DNA of 64,000 nt. Source: an uncultured Vibrio sp. (lineage in GTDB: Bacteria; Pseudomonadota; Gammaproteobacteria; Enterobacterales; Vibrionaceae). Positions within the stretch are counted from its first letter, which is position 1; each line of letters begins with the position of its first letter. Positions 50,386-60,167 of the stretch are shown in pieces. The position numbers were made by a program, and so were the translations under genes. The notes under the pieces are model-generated. The model was given only the letters and a program-made list of their open reading frames with translations, did no database searches and was not told the DNA's origin. Where the stretch lies: positions 1,240,001 through 1,304,000 of the forward strand of contig NZ_OY776222.1 of the NCBI RefSeq assembly GCF_963675395.1, read 5' to 3'.

Positions 50386-50423
50386 ACAGACAATGTTTGA
50401 AGAAAGCTTCAACATTGCCTGCC
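50386..50423 (-). terminator. Terminator of the fuc operon
   Basis: On the minus strand GGCAGGCAATGTTGAAG pairs with CTTCAAACATTGTCTGTC (G-U pairs and one bulge), a 17-bp stem followed by TTTTG, 44 nt past the fucO stop. Confidence 0.65.
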
Positions 50424-50466
50424 ATACATAAGTCTTACTAATAGGTTGGTTCAACTCAAAGAGCGA

Positions 50467-51615
50467 TTAGATACATGCGATATATAACGCCTCAATTTCT
50501 TTTGGCGTTGGTTGACGAGGGTTACCGCCTAAGCATGGATCAGCTAAGACTTTGTCGATCCAGTTTTTGCAATCGTCGTGACTAATGCCCAAGGTTTTAA
50601 AACCCTCTGGGATGCCCACTTGCTTCGATAATTGGCGAATTAACTCAACGGCTAATTCTGCAGCTTGTTTGTCATCTAGACCTTCTGTTTTCCCCCCCAT
50701 AACCTTTGCAATGTCACGGAATCTCTCTGGATGCTCTTCTGCGTTAAAAGCACACACTTCCGGAAGCAAAATTGCGTTACACACACCATGAGGTAAGTTA
50801 TGAGTAGCACCCGGCTGGTGAGCCATCGCGTGCACGAGGCCTAAACCTGCACTGTTGAACGCCATTCCTGCTAAAAGCTGTGCGTTAGCCAATTCTTCGC
50901 GCGCTTTGATGTTTTGGCCATCTTCAACCGCTACCGGTAGCCACTGGGTAATTAAGCGAATTGACTCTAAAGCCGTTGGCTTGGTTAAAGTATGAGCACC
51001 AGGTGTTACATACGCTTCTACCGCATGAGTCAGTGCATCCATACCCGTGGCCGCCGTAACATGACTAGGTAAATTAATCATCAAAGTAGGATCATTAACT
51101 GCAACATCAGGAATTTGTTTCGAATCAATAATGACCATCTTTACTTGTCTTTCTTCATCAGTAATGACGGAGTTTGATGTCATTTCCGCTGCGGTACCCG
51201 CCGTCGTATTAATCGCAATGAAGAAGTCGCCCTCACACTTTACCTTGCCGATACCGTCAAAATCGACGATATCGCCAACGTTAGATGCAACAATACGAAT
51301 GGCTTTCGCACAGTCTACCGGGCTGCCACCACCAACCGCGATAAAGCAATCACACCCAGTATCGACATACACTTGCAAACCTTCGCGCACAAGTGATGCC
51401 GTCGGGTTAGGTGTGACTTGGTCAAACAACACATAGTCGATTGCAGCTTTATCTAGCAGAGCAAGCAGGTGATCTAAAATTCCCAGTTCCACCAAGTTCG
51501 CGTCGGTCACAATCAATGCCCGTTGAACTGGCTGCTGGCTCAACGTAAATATCGCGTCTTCAACTGCGCCGACGCCTGAGTAACTTAGTTTTGGAAGGTT
51601 TAATGCAAAAGCCAT
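50467..51615 (-). CDS. fucO: Lactaldehyde reductase (iron-containing alcohol dehydrogenase)
   Basis: A 382-residue group III alcohol dehydrogenase that reduces L-lactaldehyde to 1,2-propanediol. NAD site GGGSPVDCAKA (about 95-105). Iron ligands: Asp193 and His197 (GMDALTHAVEAY), His262 and His276 (VHAMAHQPGATHNLPHG). Same length as E. coli FucO. Last gene of the operon, 15 nt after fucA. Its reaction regenerates NAD+ when oxygen is short. Confidence 0.93.
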   Translation of the reverse strand: MAFALNLPKLSYSGVGAVEDAIFTLSQQPVQRALIVTDANLVELGILDHLLALLDKAAIDYVLFDQVTPNPTASLVREGLQVYVDTGCDCFIAVGGGSPVDCAKAIRIVASNVGDIVDFDGIGKVKCEGDFFIAINTTAGTAAEMTSNSVITDEERQVKMVIIDSKQIPDVAVNDPTLMINLPSHVTAATGMDALTHAVEAYVTPGAHTLTKPTALESIRLITQWLPVAVEDGQNIKAREELANAQLLAGMAFNSAGLGLVHAMAHQPGATHNLPHGVCNAILLPEVCAFNAEEHPERFRDIAKVMGGKTEGLDDKQAAELAVELIRQLSKQVGIPEGFKTLGISHDDCKNWIDKVLADPCLGGNPRQPTPKEIEALYIACI

Positions 51616-51630
51616 TTTATATACTCCTTA

Positions 51631-52278
51631 TTACTTCTCAACTCGTAAGCCATATGACTTGAATTTTTCCAGAACCACCTGCATAGATTCGTCATCCAAC
51701 GTTGGCACTTCTGGGTTAACCGCTAGAGCTTTAAGATAAAGATCGGCCAATACTTCAACTTCATGGGCTAGCCAAAGTGCTTTGTCTAAGTTCACTTCCC
51801 CTGCTATCAAGCCATGGTGCTGAAGCAAGATTGCCTTGCTTTTTGAGATGCCTTCTTCCACGTACTTCGCTAACTGAGGGCTGCCAAATGTAGCATACGG
51901 CACACAAGGAATTTCAGTCGTCCCAGACGCTGCAATCATGTAGTGAATAGCAGGGATCGGTTTGTTCAAAATAGAGACTGCTGCAGAGTTGATCGCGTGG
52001 TTATGGACCACGGCATTCATATCTGGGCGATGTTGATAGCAAGTTAGGTGGAACAACCATTCAGAAGAAGGAAGTTTACCCTCTTCAAAGGTTCCATCTT
52101 CCGCAACATAGACAATCTGTTCAGGGGTCAATTGTTCATAAGGAATGCCCGTTGGGGTGATTAGCATGCCGTTATCAAAGCGGACACTGACGTTACCTGC
52201 GGTACCTTGGTTTAGACCTAAACGGGTCATTTCTATACAGGTATCGATAATGTGTTGGGAAAGTTCAATTCGATTCAT
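51631..52278 (-). CDS. fucA: L-fuculose-1-phosphate aldolase
   Basis: A 215-residue zinc class II aldolase that cleaves fuculose 1-phosphate to dihydroxyacetone phosphate and L-lactaldehyde. Glu73 and the Zn ligands His92, His94 and His155 occupy the same positions as in E. coli FucA. ATG 52278 has AAGGA upstream; the longer upstream frame overlaps fucU and is not coding. Confidence 0.95.
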   Translation of the reverse strand: MNRIELSQHIIDTCIEMTRLGLNQGTAGNVSVRFDNGMLITPTGIPYEQLTPEQIVYVAEDGTFEEGKLPSSEWLFHLTCYQHRPDMNAVVHNHAINSAAVSILNKPIPAIHYMIAASGTTEIPCVPYATFGSPQLAKYVEEGISKSKAILLQHHGLIAGEVNLDKALWLAHEVEVLADLYLKALAVNPEVPTLDDESMQVVLEKFKSYGLRVEK

Positions 52279-52295
52279 TTCGTTAATCCTTAAAA

Positions 52296-52727
52296 TTAAA
52301 TACTGGTTACGCCTTTTTTGAGAATGATATTGCCGTATTTCGCAGTTTCTCCGGTGAGTACCACCGCGTAACACTGTTTTACACGCTCATAGAATGCATA
52401 GCGTTCCAGTCTTTCTATGTGTTTATTGCTTACATCCGCCACTGACATAGCGTGGCAATATTTTTCTTCTACCGTTGGGTCCAGTTCATCCCCCTCAACG
52501 GCCCGCATCATCACAAGCGGTTGTGGTATGTATTGGTCTAACTCAAAAAGTGGCATAACACCGGTTAATAACGTGTCCACACCTACGCCATCGCAGCGAA
52601 TCACACGGTTACTGAACGTGTGGGCAGGGAAATGTGCATCTGCAAACAGGATTTCATCGCCATGCCCCATTTCAGAAAGAGTTGCCAATAGCGTTAGCGA
52701 AATTGCAGGGTGAATACCTTTAAGCAT
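52296..52727 (-). CDS. fucU: L-fucose mutarotase
   Basis: A 143-residue FucU/RbsD-family protein that interconverts alpha- and beta-fucose. [15 protein letters not shown] at the N-terminus and [10 protein letters not shown] near the end are family marks. Its start overlaps the fucK stop by 8 nt, implying coupled translation. Confidence 0.93.
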   Translation of the reverse strand: MLKGIHPAISLTLLATLSEMGHGDEILFADAHFPAHTFSNRVIRCDGVGVDTLLTGVMPLFELDQYIPQPLVMMRAVEGDELDPTVEEKYCHAMSVADVSNKHIERLERYAFYERVKQCYAVVLTGETAKYGNIILKKGVTSI

Positions 52728-54174
52728 GGCTGTGCGCCTGTTTTATTGTATTTAAGACGGATGTTGCTTGTGGATAAACCGTACGTAATTGAGGACGCAT
52801 ATATTGTTGAGATTCATCTACAGAACGGTAAACACCCACGCCATAAAATGCGAACATCGCGGCACCAATTACCGTCGCCTCAGCTTGCTCTACGATATGA
52901 AGTGGTCGCTGCAACGCGTTGGCGCGCAGTTGATTCCAAAGCTGATTTTTGGTTCCGCCACCAACGACAACGATTGGATCGTCGCTTAATTGGCACAGTT
53001 GATTCAGATAAAGAAAACGTTGTTTAAGCTGTTGGCTTAAGCCTTCGAATACCGCTCGCGCAATTTGACCACGCGAGGTATGGATCGAAAGGCCTGCTAT
53101 TGAACCCTGACCAATACCACCTTCATTAACGGATAAGTTCGGTTTAAATACCACACCACCAGCCCCAGGCCCGGCGGCTTCAGCCTCATTGATAATGGTG
53201 GTGTACAAATCTTTTGAGTACTTTTCTGCACTGTAAAATTGCGTCACAACCCATTCAACAACCGCACTAGAGAGCCACTGTATGGCTGGGTTGTATAAGC
53301 CCTTTGATGAGTCAAGCTCTACCGTCACACCATTTTCCAGCGCTTGCTGGTTGAGTGCGGGGCGTTGGCTGCGAGCCATTAATATTTCCCAGGTGCCTGA
53401 GCTCAAAAACGCTTGGTTTTCTTTCGCTCCCGAGCCCACTAAGGCAAACTGAGTGTCGTGCCCCGCGGAAATAACAGGTGTTTCGCTGGTAAGTCCCAGT
53501 TTTGTGGCAATCTTTTCTGAAATATATCCCACCTTTTCACCGGCCATCACAAGCCGAGGGAAGTGCTCCTGAGTCAGGCCAAGGTAATGCAACGCTTTAT
53601 CATTCCAGCCACAGGTGTTCACACTGGTCAGCATGGATGTGCCTGCCATGGTGTAGTCGGTTGTCATCTCGCCAGTAAGCCTGTGGGTGAGCATTGATGA
53701 AATGAAAACAAATTTATCCATATTTGCGTACACTTCAGGCTCGTTCTCTTTGAGCCAACGCAATTTGTAAAGCGTGTTGAAACTGTAGTCTCCAATGCCG
53801 TTGTTTCGGTACAGCTCCAGACGATCAATCTCGTTTTCTACCGTTCTCATTACTGGTATGGTTCTTGGGCATTTCCAAGAGATGATTGGGTAAATCTGAT
53901 TTCCATTGCTATCAAATGGGGCACCATCAACGCCAAATGTCGTGACTGTCACAGCCAGAACATTTTCTGATCCGACTTTATTCACGACGAACTGACCACA
54001 TTCAATGAGTTTTTGCCAGATGTCTTCAAAATCCCATACATGAAAACTTGGATTTTTCGCATCACATTTAGTCGAATTTTTAATGAAATGAGACGCTACG
54101 ATCGCGCCTTTTTGGTCAATCGCAATGGCACGCAAATTAGTCGCACCGCAATCTAAAACAATCACTACAGACAT
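52720..54174 (-). CDS. fucK: L-fuculokinase
   Basis: A 484-residue FGGY sugar kinase that phosphorylates L-fuculose. The ATPase fold opens with [32 protein letters not shown] and [18 protein letters not shown] are further FGGY-family segments. ATG 54174 follows TTAGGAGCCCC and begins the ASKHA fold. The upstream frame continues into fucI and is not coding there. Confidence 0.93.
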   Translation of the reverse strand: MSVVIVLDCGATNLRAIAIDQKGAIVASHFIKNSTKCDAKNPSFHVWDFEDIWQKLIECGQFVVNKVGSENVLAVTVTTFGVDGAPFDSNGNQIYPIISWKCPRTIPVMRTVENEIDRLELYRNNGIGDYSFNTLYKLRWLKENEPEVYANMDKFVFISSMLTHRLTGEMTTDYTMAGTSMLTSVNTCGWNDKALHYLGLTQEHFPRLVMAGEKVGYISEKIATKLGLTSETPVISAGHDTQFALVGSGAKENQAFLSSGTWEILMARSQRPALNQQALENGVTVELDSSKGLYNPAIQWLSSAVVEWVVTQFYSAEKYSKDLYTTIINEAEAAGPGAGGVVFKPNLSVNEGGIGQGSIAGLSIHTSRGQIARAVFEGLSQQLKQRFLYLNQLCQLSDDPIVVVGGGTKNQLWNQLRANALQRPLHIVEQAEATVIGAAMFAFYGVGVYRSVDESQQYMRPQLRTVYPQATSVLNTIKQAHSHA

Positions 54175-54214
54175 AGGGGCTCCTAAGAGGCGGGAGTCAC
54201 CCCGCCCATCATGA

Positions 54215-55963
54215 TTACTTGTATAAAGGGCCAAAATTTTCGCAAGCGCGATAGTCTTGCCCTTCTTTGTCCTGACCAAATGCAGTCCAAGTGTGTGGTC
54301 GGAATATGTCTTGCTCTTCGACGTTATGCATTGCCACTGGAATACGTAACATAGAAGCAAGCGTAATCAAGTCAGCACCAACGTGACCGTAAGAGATAAC
54401 ACAGTGGTTCGCGCCCCAATTTGCCATGACTGAATACACATCTTTAAACGCACCTTCACCCGTCAGGCGCGGAGCAAACCAAGTGGTTGGCCAGGTTGGG
54501 TTTGTACGCTCATTGAGTGTTTCATGCACCTCGGCTGGTAACGTCACCGAATGACCTTCTGCGATTTGTAGTACCGGACCAATGCCCTTAATGATGTTGA
54601 TACGATGCATCGTAAATGGCATCCCACCATGAGTCAGGAAGTTAGATGAGAAACCACCGCCACGGAAATATTCAACATCTGCAGGTGGCCATTGGGTCGC
54701 TGCCAAACACGCTTCTGTATCTTGTGCATTCATATTCCAATGAGGTTTAAAGACGGGTTGACCTTGCTCATCACGCGCTTCCCCGCAACCATCCAATGCT
54801 GCTGAGCCTGAGTTAATAAGGTGAATCAAGCCTAATTCTGGGCGGTAGCCACTAACGCGCTCCACTGAATCTTGAGACCAGTAAGTACGCACATCACAGA
54901 ATACTTGCGCTTGTCCTGTCAGCATTTTTCCGAACAGCATATTTACGCCGTTTAGACAGTCGTTTTCTGTCGCAATAGCAAAAGGTTCACGTATGCCATT
55001 CCAGTCAAATGATGAGTTGAGAACAGCTTCGCTAAAGTCACCATTTGGCAAGTGATCCGTCCAATGACGTTGCCCTTGGAAGCCACCCGCAACGGCGTTG
55101 TGCCCCATGGCTTCTTCTGCATAACCCATTTCTGCAAGTTTCGGGTTACCGATCATTAGATCGCGCATGATCATCGTCATCTTAACCACGGTTTCCCAAT
55201 CTTCCACTTTGCGCTCTGCGGTCATTGGAACTCGGTTGTAATCTTTACCTTCTTTGCAATGCGCTTTTGTCCACGACAGCGCTAATTCAAATTCTTCTTT
55301 ATCGAAGATTTCACGGTCTAAACGACGTTTGATTTCAGTCATGTCAACGTACTCGTTACGCATGCCTAAGTAGTGCTGGAAGAACGGCTGGTCCACGATA
55401 GAACCTGCGATACCCATGGAGACCGAGCCCATGGATAAGTAAGATTTTCCGCGAATAGAAGCAACGGTTAAACCTGCACGGCAGAAACGTAAGATCTTAT
55501 CCTGAACATCACTAGGAATAGAGGTGTCATCTTTATCCTGCACTTCTTCGCCATAGATAGAAAACGCTGGCAAGCCAAGTTGAGAGTGTCCTGCCATTGC
55601 TGCTGCTAGATATACAGCCCCAGGACGTTCGGTACCGTTGAAGCCCCAAATCGCTTTTGGCAGAAGTGGATCCATATCCAACGTTTGAGTGCCGTAACAC
55701 CAGCAAGGAGTAACGGTAATAGACACACCAACGTTTTCACGTTTGAATTTTTCTGCGCAAGCTGATGCTTCCGCTACCCCCCCGATGATCGTATCTGCGA
55801 TAACACATTCAACCGCCGCACCGCTAACGTGACGGACATTTTCAGTAATAAACTTGGCTAGATTGTTAGCCATGCTCATCGTTTGATCTTCAAGAGATTC
55901 ACGAACACCAAGACGACGACCATCGATTGTTGGACGAATACCGATTTTTACTAAGTTTTTCAT
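54215..55963 (-). CDS. fucI: L-fucose isomerase
   Basis: A 582-residue Mn2+-dependent ketol isomerase (L-fucose to L-fuculose), also active on D-arabinose in relatives. [27 protein letters not shown] and [17 protein letters not shown] match FucI. Metal-site residues appear in FAIATENDC and near [15 protein letters not shown]. First structural gene of the operon, behind the DeoR gene. No fucose permease is encoded in this cluster. Confidence 0.96.
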   Translation of the reverse strand: MKNLVKIGIRPTIDGRRLGVRESLEDQTMSMANNLAKFITENVRHVSGAAVECVIADTIIGGVAEASACAEKFKRENVGVSITVTPCWCYGTQTLDMDPLLPKAIWGFNGTERPGAVYLAAAMAGHSQLGLPAFSIYGEEVQDKDDTSIPSDVQDKILRFCRAGLTVASIRGKSYLSMGSVSMGIAGSIVDQPFFQHYLGMRNEYVDMTEIKRRLDREIFDKEEFELALSWTKAHCKEGKDYNRVPMTAERKVEDWETVVKMTMIMRDLMIGNPKLAEMGYAEEAMGHNAVAGGFQGQRHWTDHLPNGDFSEAVLNSSFDWNGIREPFAIATENDCLNGVNMLFGKMLTGQAQVFCDVRTYWSQDSVERVSGYRPELGLIHLINSGSAALDGCGEARDEQGQPVFKPHWNMNAQDTEACLAATQWPPADVEYFRGGGFSSNFLTHGGMPFTMHRINIIKGIGPVLQIAEGHSVTLPAEVHETLNERTNPTWPTTWFAPRLTGEGAFKDVYSVMANWGANHCVISYGHVGADLITLASMLRIPVAMHNVEEQDIFRPHTWTAFGQDKEGQDYRACENFGPLYK

Positions 55964-56144
55964 TTTCCGATTCTCTAGTTCACATTAACGTGGGATTATT
56001 TTTTAATTTGGTAACCTTTGTGTATTTTTTCGACTTTATTGGACTAGTAGATGATAAAACGTCCATCACTTTAGTTTCCTTCAAGTGCTACTATTCCTTC
56101 CATGCAACAGGAATAGCTTTTACATTATTTAAAATTAATTAGAA

Positions 56145-56854
56145 CTATGTATTAACATCAGCATTCGATATCAAAATATCTATTTCATCTAAGCTACAGA
56201 CCTTTAGTAGGCTTTTTTTCTTATATTTGCTCTTATCAGCTAAGAGAATGACTTTTTCTGACACGTTAATGAACATTTTTTTATTTCATAGTTGTATTCA
56301 TTGGAGTCCCACACACCTGATAACTCATCGAACCCAACACATGATATAACACTGACATCGAGTGACATTTCAGCTAAGGTTTTTCTCGCAATAAGACCAT
56401 AAAACGCTTTGTACTTTTCGGAAAAAGAACCGCCCAAACTAATGATTGAAATGTTATTCTTACCACTTAACACATTTATATTGTTAATGGAGTTGGTGAC
56501 TACTGTACACCTTATGTTGGGCAGCGCTTGAGCCACGAGCCAACTAGAAGAACTGGCATCTAGCCCAATAACTGAGCCTTCGTAAATATTGGAAATGACT
56601 TGATCGACTAAATCCATTTTGTCGCTAACATTACAACTCGCTCTATTATTGAAAGATGTTCCTTCATCTTTGTAGTTTTTACATATCGCACCGCCATGAA
56701 CTCGAATCAGATCTCCTTTCTTATCTAGAACTTTCAGGTCTCTTCGTATCGTCTCAACCGAAACATCTAAGTCATTAGCCAAGTCAGTAACTGACGCCTT
56801 TCCAGACTTACCAACAACATTCAAAATATAGTTGATTCTAGATATAGACTTCAT
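56145..56854 (-). CDS. fucR: DeoR-family regulator (FucR-like), interrupted by a -1 frame change
   Basis: The N-terminal helix-turn-helix (SVTDLANDLDVSVETIRRDLKVLDKKG, RVHGGA) and sugar-phosphate sensor domain (GLDASSSSWLVAQAL, VVTNSINNINVL) are intact. In frame 0 the protein stops at 56240 after 204 residues with an atypical tail (CSLTCQKKSFS). Shifting -1 at seven A (minus strand 56282-56276) continues as MFINVSEKVILLADKSKYKKKSLLKV and ends at 56145, about 236 residues, the normal family length. The tract reads ATA_AAA_AAA, a textbook slippery site. Either programmed/slippage expression, a real mutation or a sequencing slip. It is upstream of fucI on the same strand. Confidence 0.8.
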
Positions 56855-57107
56855 TGATTCTCTTCTGCATTTTCTTTACATGCGGCAGATAATAACTTTT
56901 ATATCAGTCAAATGTGAGGTGATGACCACGTAATTTTTTGGATTATAAAAATTTTGACCGAAATATAGAACAACCACACAAAAAAACGGGCAAAATCCGA
57001 GTCAACCGGGCATAAGATACAATTATTTAAATTAATAACCACAATCGGTAAATATCAGTGAAATACGGTCATAATCTGGATAAGAACAATTAACAAGAGG
57101 CAAAAAC
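56855..57107. promoter_or_regulatory. fucR upstream region with repeated operator-like motif
   Basis: AT-rich DNA with three copies of a GGGCATAA-like word in the same orientation: GGGCAAAAT (56988-56996), GGGCATAAG (57008-57016) and GGTCATAAT (57067-57075); the first two are 20 bp apart. DeoR-family proteins often bind spaced direct repeats, so this could be the autoregulatory site. No gene seen. Confidence 0.35.
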
Positions 57108-57141
57108 AATATATTTACGTGACATGCCTCGTAAATATATT
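57108..57141. terminator. Terminator of the mrp operon (bidirectional look)
   Basis: Perfect 12-bp stem AATATATTTACG (57108-57119) / CGTAAATATATT (57130-57141), 10-nt loop. On the minus strand GTTTTTG follows, about 137 nt past the mnhG stop; on the plus strand ATTTTTTATT follows. Confidence 0.65.
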
Positions 57142-57277
57142 ATTTTTTATTGGACTTATATTTACCTTACAATCAAAACGTAGCTAACCATTTAATTAAG
57201 TATAAAATCTAATAATAAAAATAAAAGCCAATAGCATCAGACGACTCAGTTAAAGAGAGTGACTTGGTTTAGCTTGT

Positions 57278-57574
57278 TTATTTTGGGTTTCGCCACATTC
57301 GATAACCACTCTTTCTCATGGCTTTGCCTAGTAAGTGCGCACCCACAGGCGCGGTGAGGAAAATAAACAACATGGTACCCAAAGCACGGGAAATCACCGT
57401 GGCATCTGGAATGGCGATGGCGACAGACAGAAGCAATGATGCCACACCAACCGTACCCGCTTTTGTTGCGGCGTGCATGCGTGTGTATAGATCGGGCATG
57501 CGAACCACTCCCAAGCTGGCGATCAGAAAAAATAACGTGCCAATGCACAACAAAAGACCCATGATCACTTCCAT
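57278..57574 (-). CDS. mnhG: Mrp Na+/H+ antiporter subunit G
   Basis: A 98-residue membrane protein with three hydrophobic segments. GVVRMPDLYTRMHAATKAGTVGV is the conserved MnhG/PhaG core. Overlaps mnhF by 10 nt. Last subunit gene of the complex. Confidence 0.93.
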   Translation of the reverse strand: MEVIMGLLLCIGTLFFLIASLGVVRMPDLYTRMHAATKAGTVGVASLLLSVAIAIPDATVISRALGTMLFIFLTAPVGAHLLGKAMRKSGYRMWRNPK

Positions 57575-57852
57575 TGCTCCCCTCCTTTTCTCTTCACTAT
57601 CATGCGTGCAAATGCGATTGTGCCAAGAAACGCGACTAAGCTAAGTGTAATAGCTATGTCTAACAACGTTTGCTGTCTGCTGTCCAAGGTATAGACGGCA
57701 ATGAACCCAATCGTGACAAATGAGATCAAATCAAGTGAGATGACTCTGTCGGCCAAGGTGGGGCCTAATACCAAGCGCACCATTGCCATCACGACGCTTA
57801 GCAACAATCCACTGTAAGCAAAGAAAATACTAAACTGCAGCCAGTTATCCAC
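57565..57852 (-). CDS. mnhF: Mrp Na+/H+ antiporter subunit F
   Basis: A 95-residue subunit with three membrane helices. RLVLGPTLADRVISLDLIS is the MnhF/PhaF signature. Overlaps mnhE by 8 nt and mnhG by 10 nt. Confidence 0.93.
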   Translation of the reverse strand: MDNWLQFSIFFAYSGLLLSVVMAMVRLVLGPTLADRVISLDLISFVTIGFIAVYTLDSRQQTLLDIAITLSLVAFLGTIAFARMIVKRKGGEQWK

Positions 57853-58321
57853 GCGTCACCTCCAGTATCCGTTTCTCTAAGCCACCTTTGATTGCTCGAA
57901 TCACTTTCTCATGCTCTGGAGCAAACATGGCGTGCACTATCAGATGCTTTTTGTCAGGTGTGACATCTAAACTTAACGTACCCGGCGTTAACGAAACCAT
58001 ATTCGCAAGTAACGTGATTTCTATATCTGATTTAGCATCGAGTGGTACGTAAATGATATCCGGTTCACTTAAATGGGTTGGCGTTAACACATCCCACATC
58101 ACTTGCGCAGCAGACATGATCAACTCAAAACAGAAATAACTCACTAACCTGACAAGTGAGATGAACACTTGAAAGTAACGGCTTTTCGTTCCGAACGGCT
58201 GGGTTAGCCTCAATACAAAGAATCCGGCAATAAAGCCAAATACAAAATTGAGGCTGGTATAGGTGCCGTTTAAAAGCATCCATGCCAATGCGAGGAAGAG
58301 ATTGAGAAAAAAGTAAATCAT
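57845..58321 (-). CDS. mnhE: Mrp Na+/H+ antiporter subunit E
   Basis: A 158-residue subunit: N-terminal membrane helices followed by a cytosolic domain containing VSLTPGTLSLDVTPDKKHLIVHAM, diagnostic for MnhE/PhaE. Overlaps mnhD by 4 nt. Confidence 0.93.
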   Translation of the reverse strand: MIYFFLNLFLALAWMLLNGTYTSLNFVFGFIAGFFVLRLTQPFGTKSRYFQVFISLVRLVSYFCFELIMSAAQVMWDVLTPTHLSEPDIIYVPLDAKSDIEITLLANMVSLTPGTLSLDVTPDKKHLIVHAMFAPEHEKVIRAIKGGLEKRILEVTRG

Positions 58322-59814
58322 TGTTCACCTCTCAATACGGCTTGGATATATTCTTTGGGTTCCAACAGCTGAACCGCAGCCTGCATAGCAAATTGATAAA
58401 ATGGCTCAGCAACCAGACCGATGATCAAGCTCATCGCCGTCAAAGTGACAATAGGAATGCAATACAAGTAAGTGGTCGACTTAGTCATTATTTGCACGTC
58501 AACCTCACTTGTGTGCTTTTTCCAAAACACGGCATTCCAGATTTTACTCATGGAAAAAACCGTCAACAATCCCACCAACATGGCCGTCCCTGCAAGCCAA
58601 TAGCCCTCTATTTGTATACTCGCTTTAATCACTAAGAACTTGCCCCAAAAGCCAGATAGTGGCGGAAAACCAGCTAAAGAGAATGCAGAAATAAAAAATA
58701 ACAAGGCCAGCCAAGGCATGGCTTTATATACGCCACCTAACTGCTTTAGCTGACTGGTTCCGTATTTACGTTCTACGAAGCCTCCAATTAAGAACAGATT
58801 TGCCTTCACCAAGATGTGATGAACGATATAGAAAATAGCCCCAGCTACCGCCAATGGCGTATAGATGGCGAGCCCCATGATCATGTAACCAATCTGGCTG
58901 ATAATATGAAATGAAAGTATTTTTTTTATATCGTACTGACTTGCCGCGCCTAATACGCCCGTCAACATTGTCAAACCAGCAACCCACATCAACGTCGATT
59001 GCCAACCACTTCCTGTCAATGGAAATACCAGCGTAAATACACGTAGTAATGTGTAGACGCCGACTTTAGTCAGTAAAGCAGCAAACAGAGCAACCACTGC
59101 GCTCGGTAACGTGTGGTAAGAAGCTGGCAGCCAGACAAACAAGGGAAACAGTGCGGCTTTAATAGAAAACGCAAATAAGAACAGACCTGCGAGCAAAGTT
59201 TTCGTGTCGGATGGTATCAAAGCCGCTTTGGCGTGAAGGTCTGCTAGGTTTAGCGTGCCCGTCACACCATATAGCAAGCCTATCGCTAGCAGGAAAAACA
59301 ACGTCGAGATCAGGTTCAATATCACGTATTTCACTGCACCATCAATCTGAGACTTGTTGGCGTCCAAGACCATCAAACCAAAGGACGCAATAAGCATCAC
59401 TTCAAACCAAACATAGAGATTAAAAATATCACCAGTCAGAAATGCCCCGTAAACGCCCGCAAGCAAGACATGTATCAGCGCGTGATAAGTTCCGTATGAT
59501 GGTTTGTTGCGGAGATCCCCAACCGCATAAAGAACACAGATGAGGCCAATCAACGCCGTTACCATGACCATAGCTACCGTAAGCAAATCTGCTACAAATA
59601 CAACGCCGAAAGGGGCAGCCCACTGACCAAAATCCACCGCAACTGGCCCATGCTGTATGACGTCGTGGGTAAGAAAAGCGGCGATACACACCGTCAAAAA
59701 AGCACTCGTGCCACTGATACGTTCAGCAAGACAGAGCTTACGTTTAGCGATAAACACAGCGACAGCAGTCAGGAGTGAAATCACGATAGGTAACGTTAGC
59801 CAAATCGTTGTCAT
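58318..59814 (-). CDS. mnhD: Mrp Na+/H+ antiporter subunit D
   Basis: A 498-residue antiporter-like subunit related to Complex I NuoM/N with about 14 helices. LPASYHTLPSAVVALFAALLTKVGVYTLLR holds the conserved Lys of the proton path. Overlaps mnhC and mnhE by 4 nt each. Confidence 0.94.
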   Translation of the reverse strand: MTTIWLTLPIVISLLTAVAVFIAKRKLCLAERISGTSAFLTVCIAAFLTHDVIQHGPVAVDFGQWAAPFGVVFVADLLTVAMVMVTALIGLICVLYAVGDLRNKPSYGTYHALIHVLLAGVYGAFLTGDIFNLYVWFEVMLIASFGLMVLDANKSQIDGAVKYVILNLISTLFFLLAIGLLYGVTGTLNLADLHAKAALIPSDTKTLLAGLFLFAFSIKAALFPLFVWLPASYHTLPSAVVALFAALLTKVGVYTLLRVFTLVFPLTGSGWQSTLMWVAGLTMLTGVLGAASQYDIKKILSFHIISQIGYMIMGLAIYTPLAVAGAIFYIVHHILVKANLFLIGGFVERKYGTSQLKQLGGVYKAMPWLALLFFISAFSLAGFPPLSGFWGKFLVIKASIQIEGYWLAGTAMLVGLLTVFSMSKIWNAVFWKKHTSEVDVQIMTKSTTYLYCIPIVTLTAMSLIIGLVAEPFYQFAMQAAVQLLEPKEYIQAVLRGEQ

Positions 59815-60167
59815 TCCTCCTCCTCTTCGGCCCGTCGCATCTCATCAACGTCTGCCGAGCCTGTTTCTGAATAAGCCCGATAAAACAACAATAAAGCGAA
59901 AACGAGCAAACCAAATCCAATCACAATTGCGGTCAAGATCAATGCCTGAGGTAAAGGGTTAGCCGCACCATCTGGAGGGAGTTGTGCGTTTGATTCAATA
60001 AGTGCGGGAATACCTAGGGTTAAACGTCCGGCCGTCAATATGGCCAGATTCACAGCACTGCTTAATAAAATCAACCCAAACAATATTCTCAAGATATGCC
60101 GTTCGAGTAACAGATAAATACCTGCTGCAACAAACACGCCGACAACCAAACTCCACAGTACTTCCAT
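59811..60167 (-). CDS. mnhC: Mrp Na+/H+ antiporter subunit C
   Basis: A 118-residue NuoK-like subunit with three helices. FGLILLSSAVNLAILTAG and DPLPQALILTAIVIG-type ending (here ANPLPQALILTAIVIGFG) are MnhC marks. Shares one base with the mnhA stop and overlaps mnhD by 4 nt. The C-terminus ends in an acidic EEEEE run. Confidence 0.94.
   Translation of the reverse strand: MEVLWSLVVGVFVAAGIYLLLERHILRILFGLILLSSAVNLAILTAGRLTLGIPALIESNAQLPPDGAANPLPQALILTAIVIGFGLLVFALLLFYRAYSETGSADVDEMRRAEEEEE

Noticed and set aside
50245..50454. A 69-codon minus-strand frame upstream of deaD
   Set aside because: It covers the fuc terminator hairpin and has no coding features.
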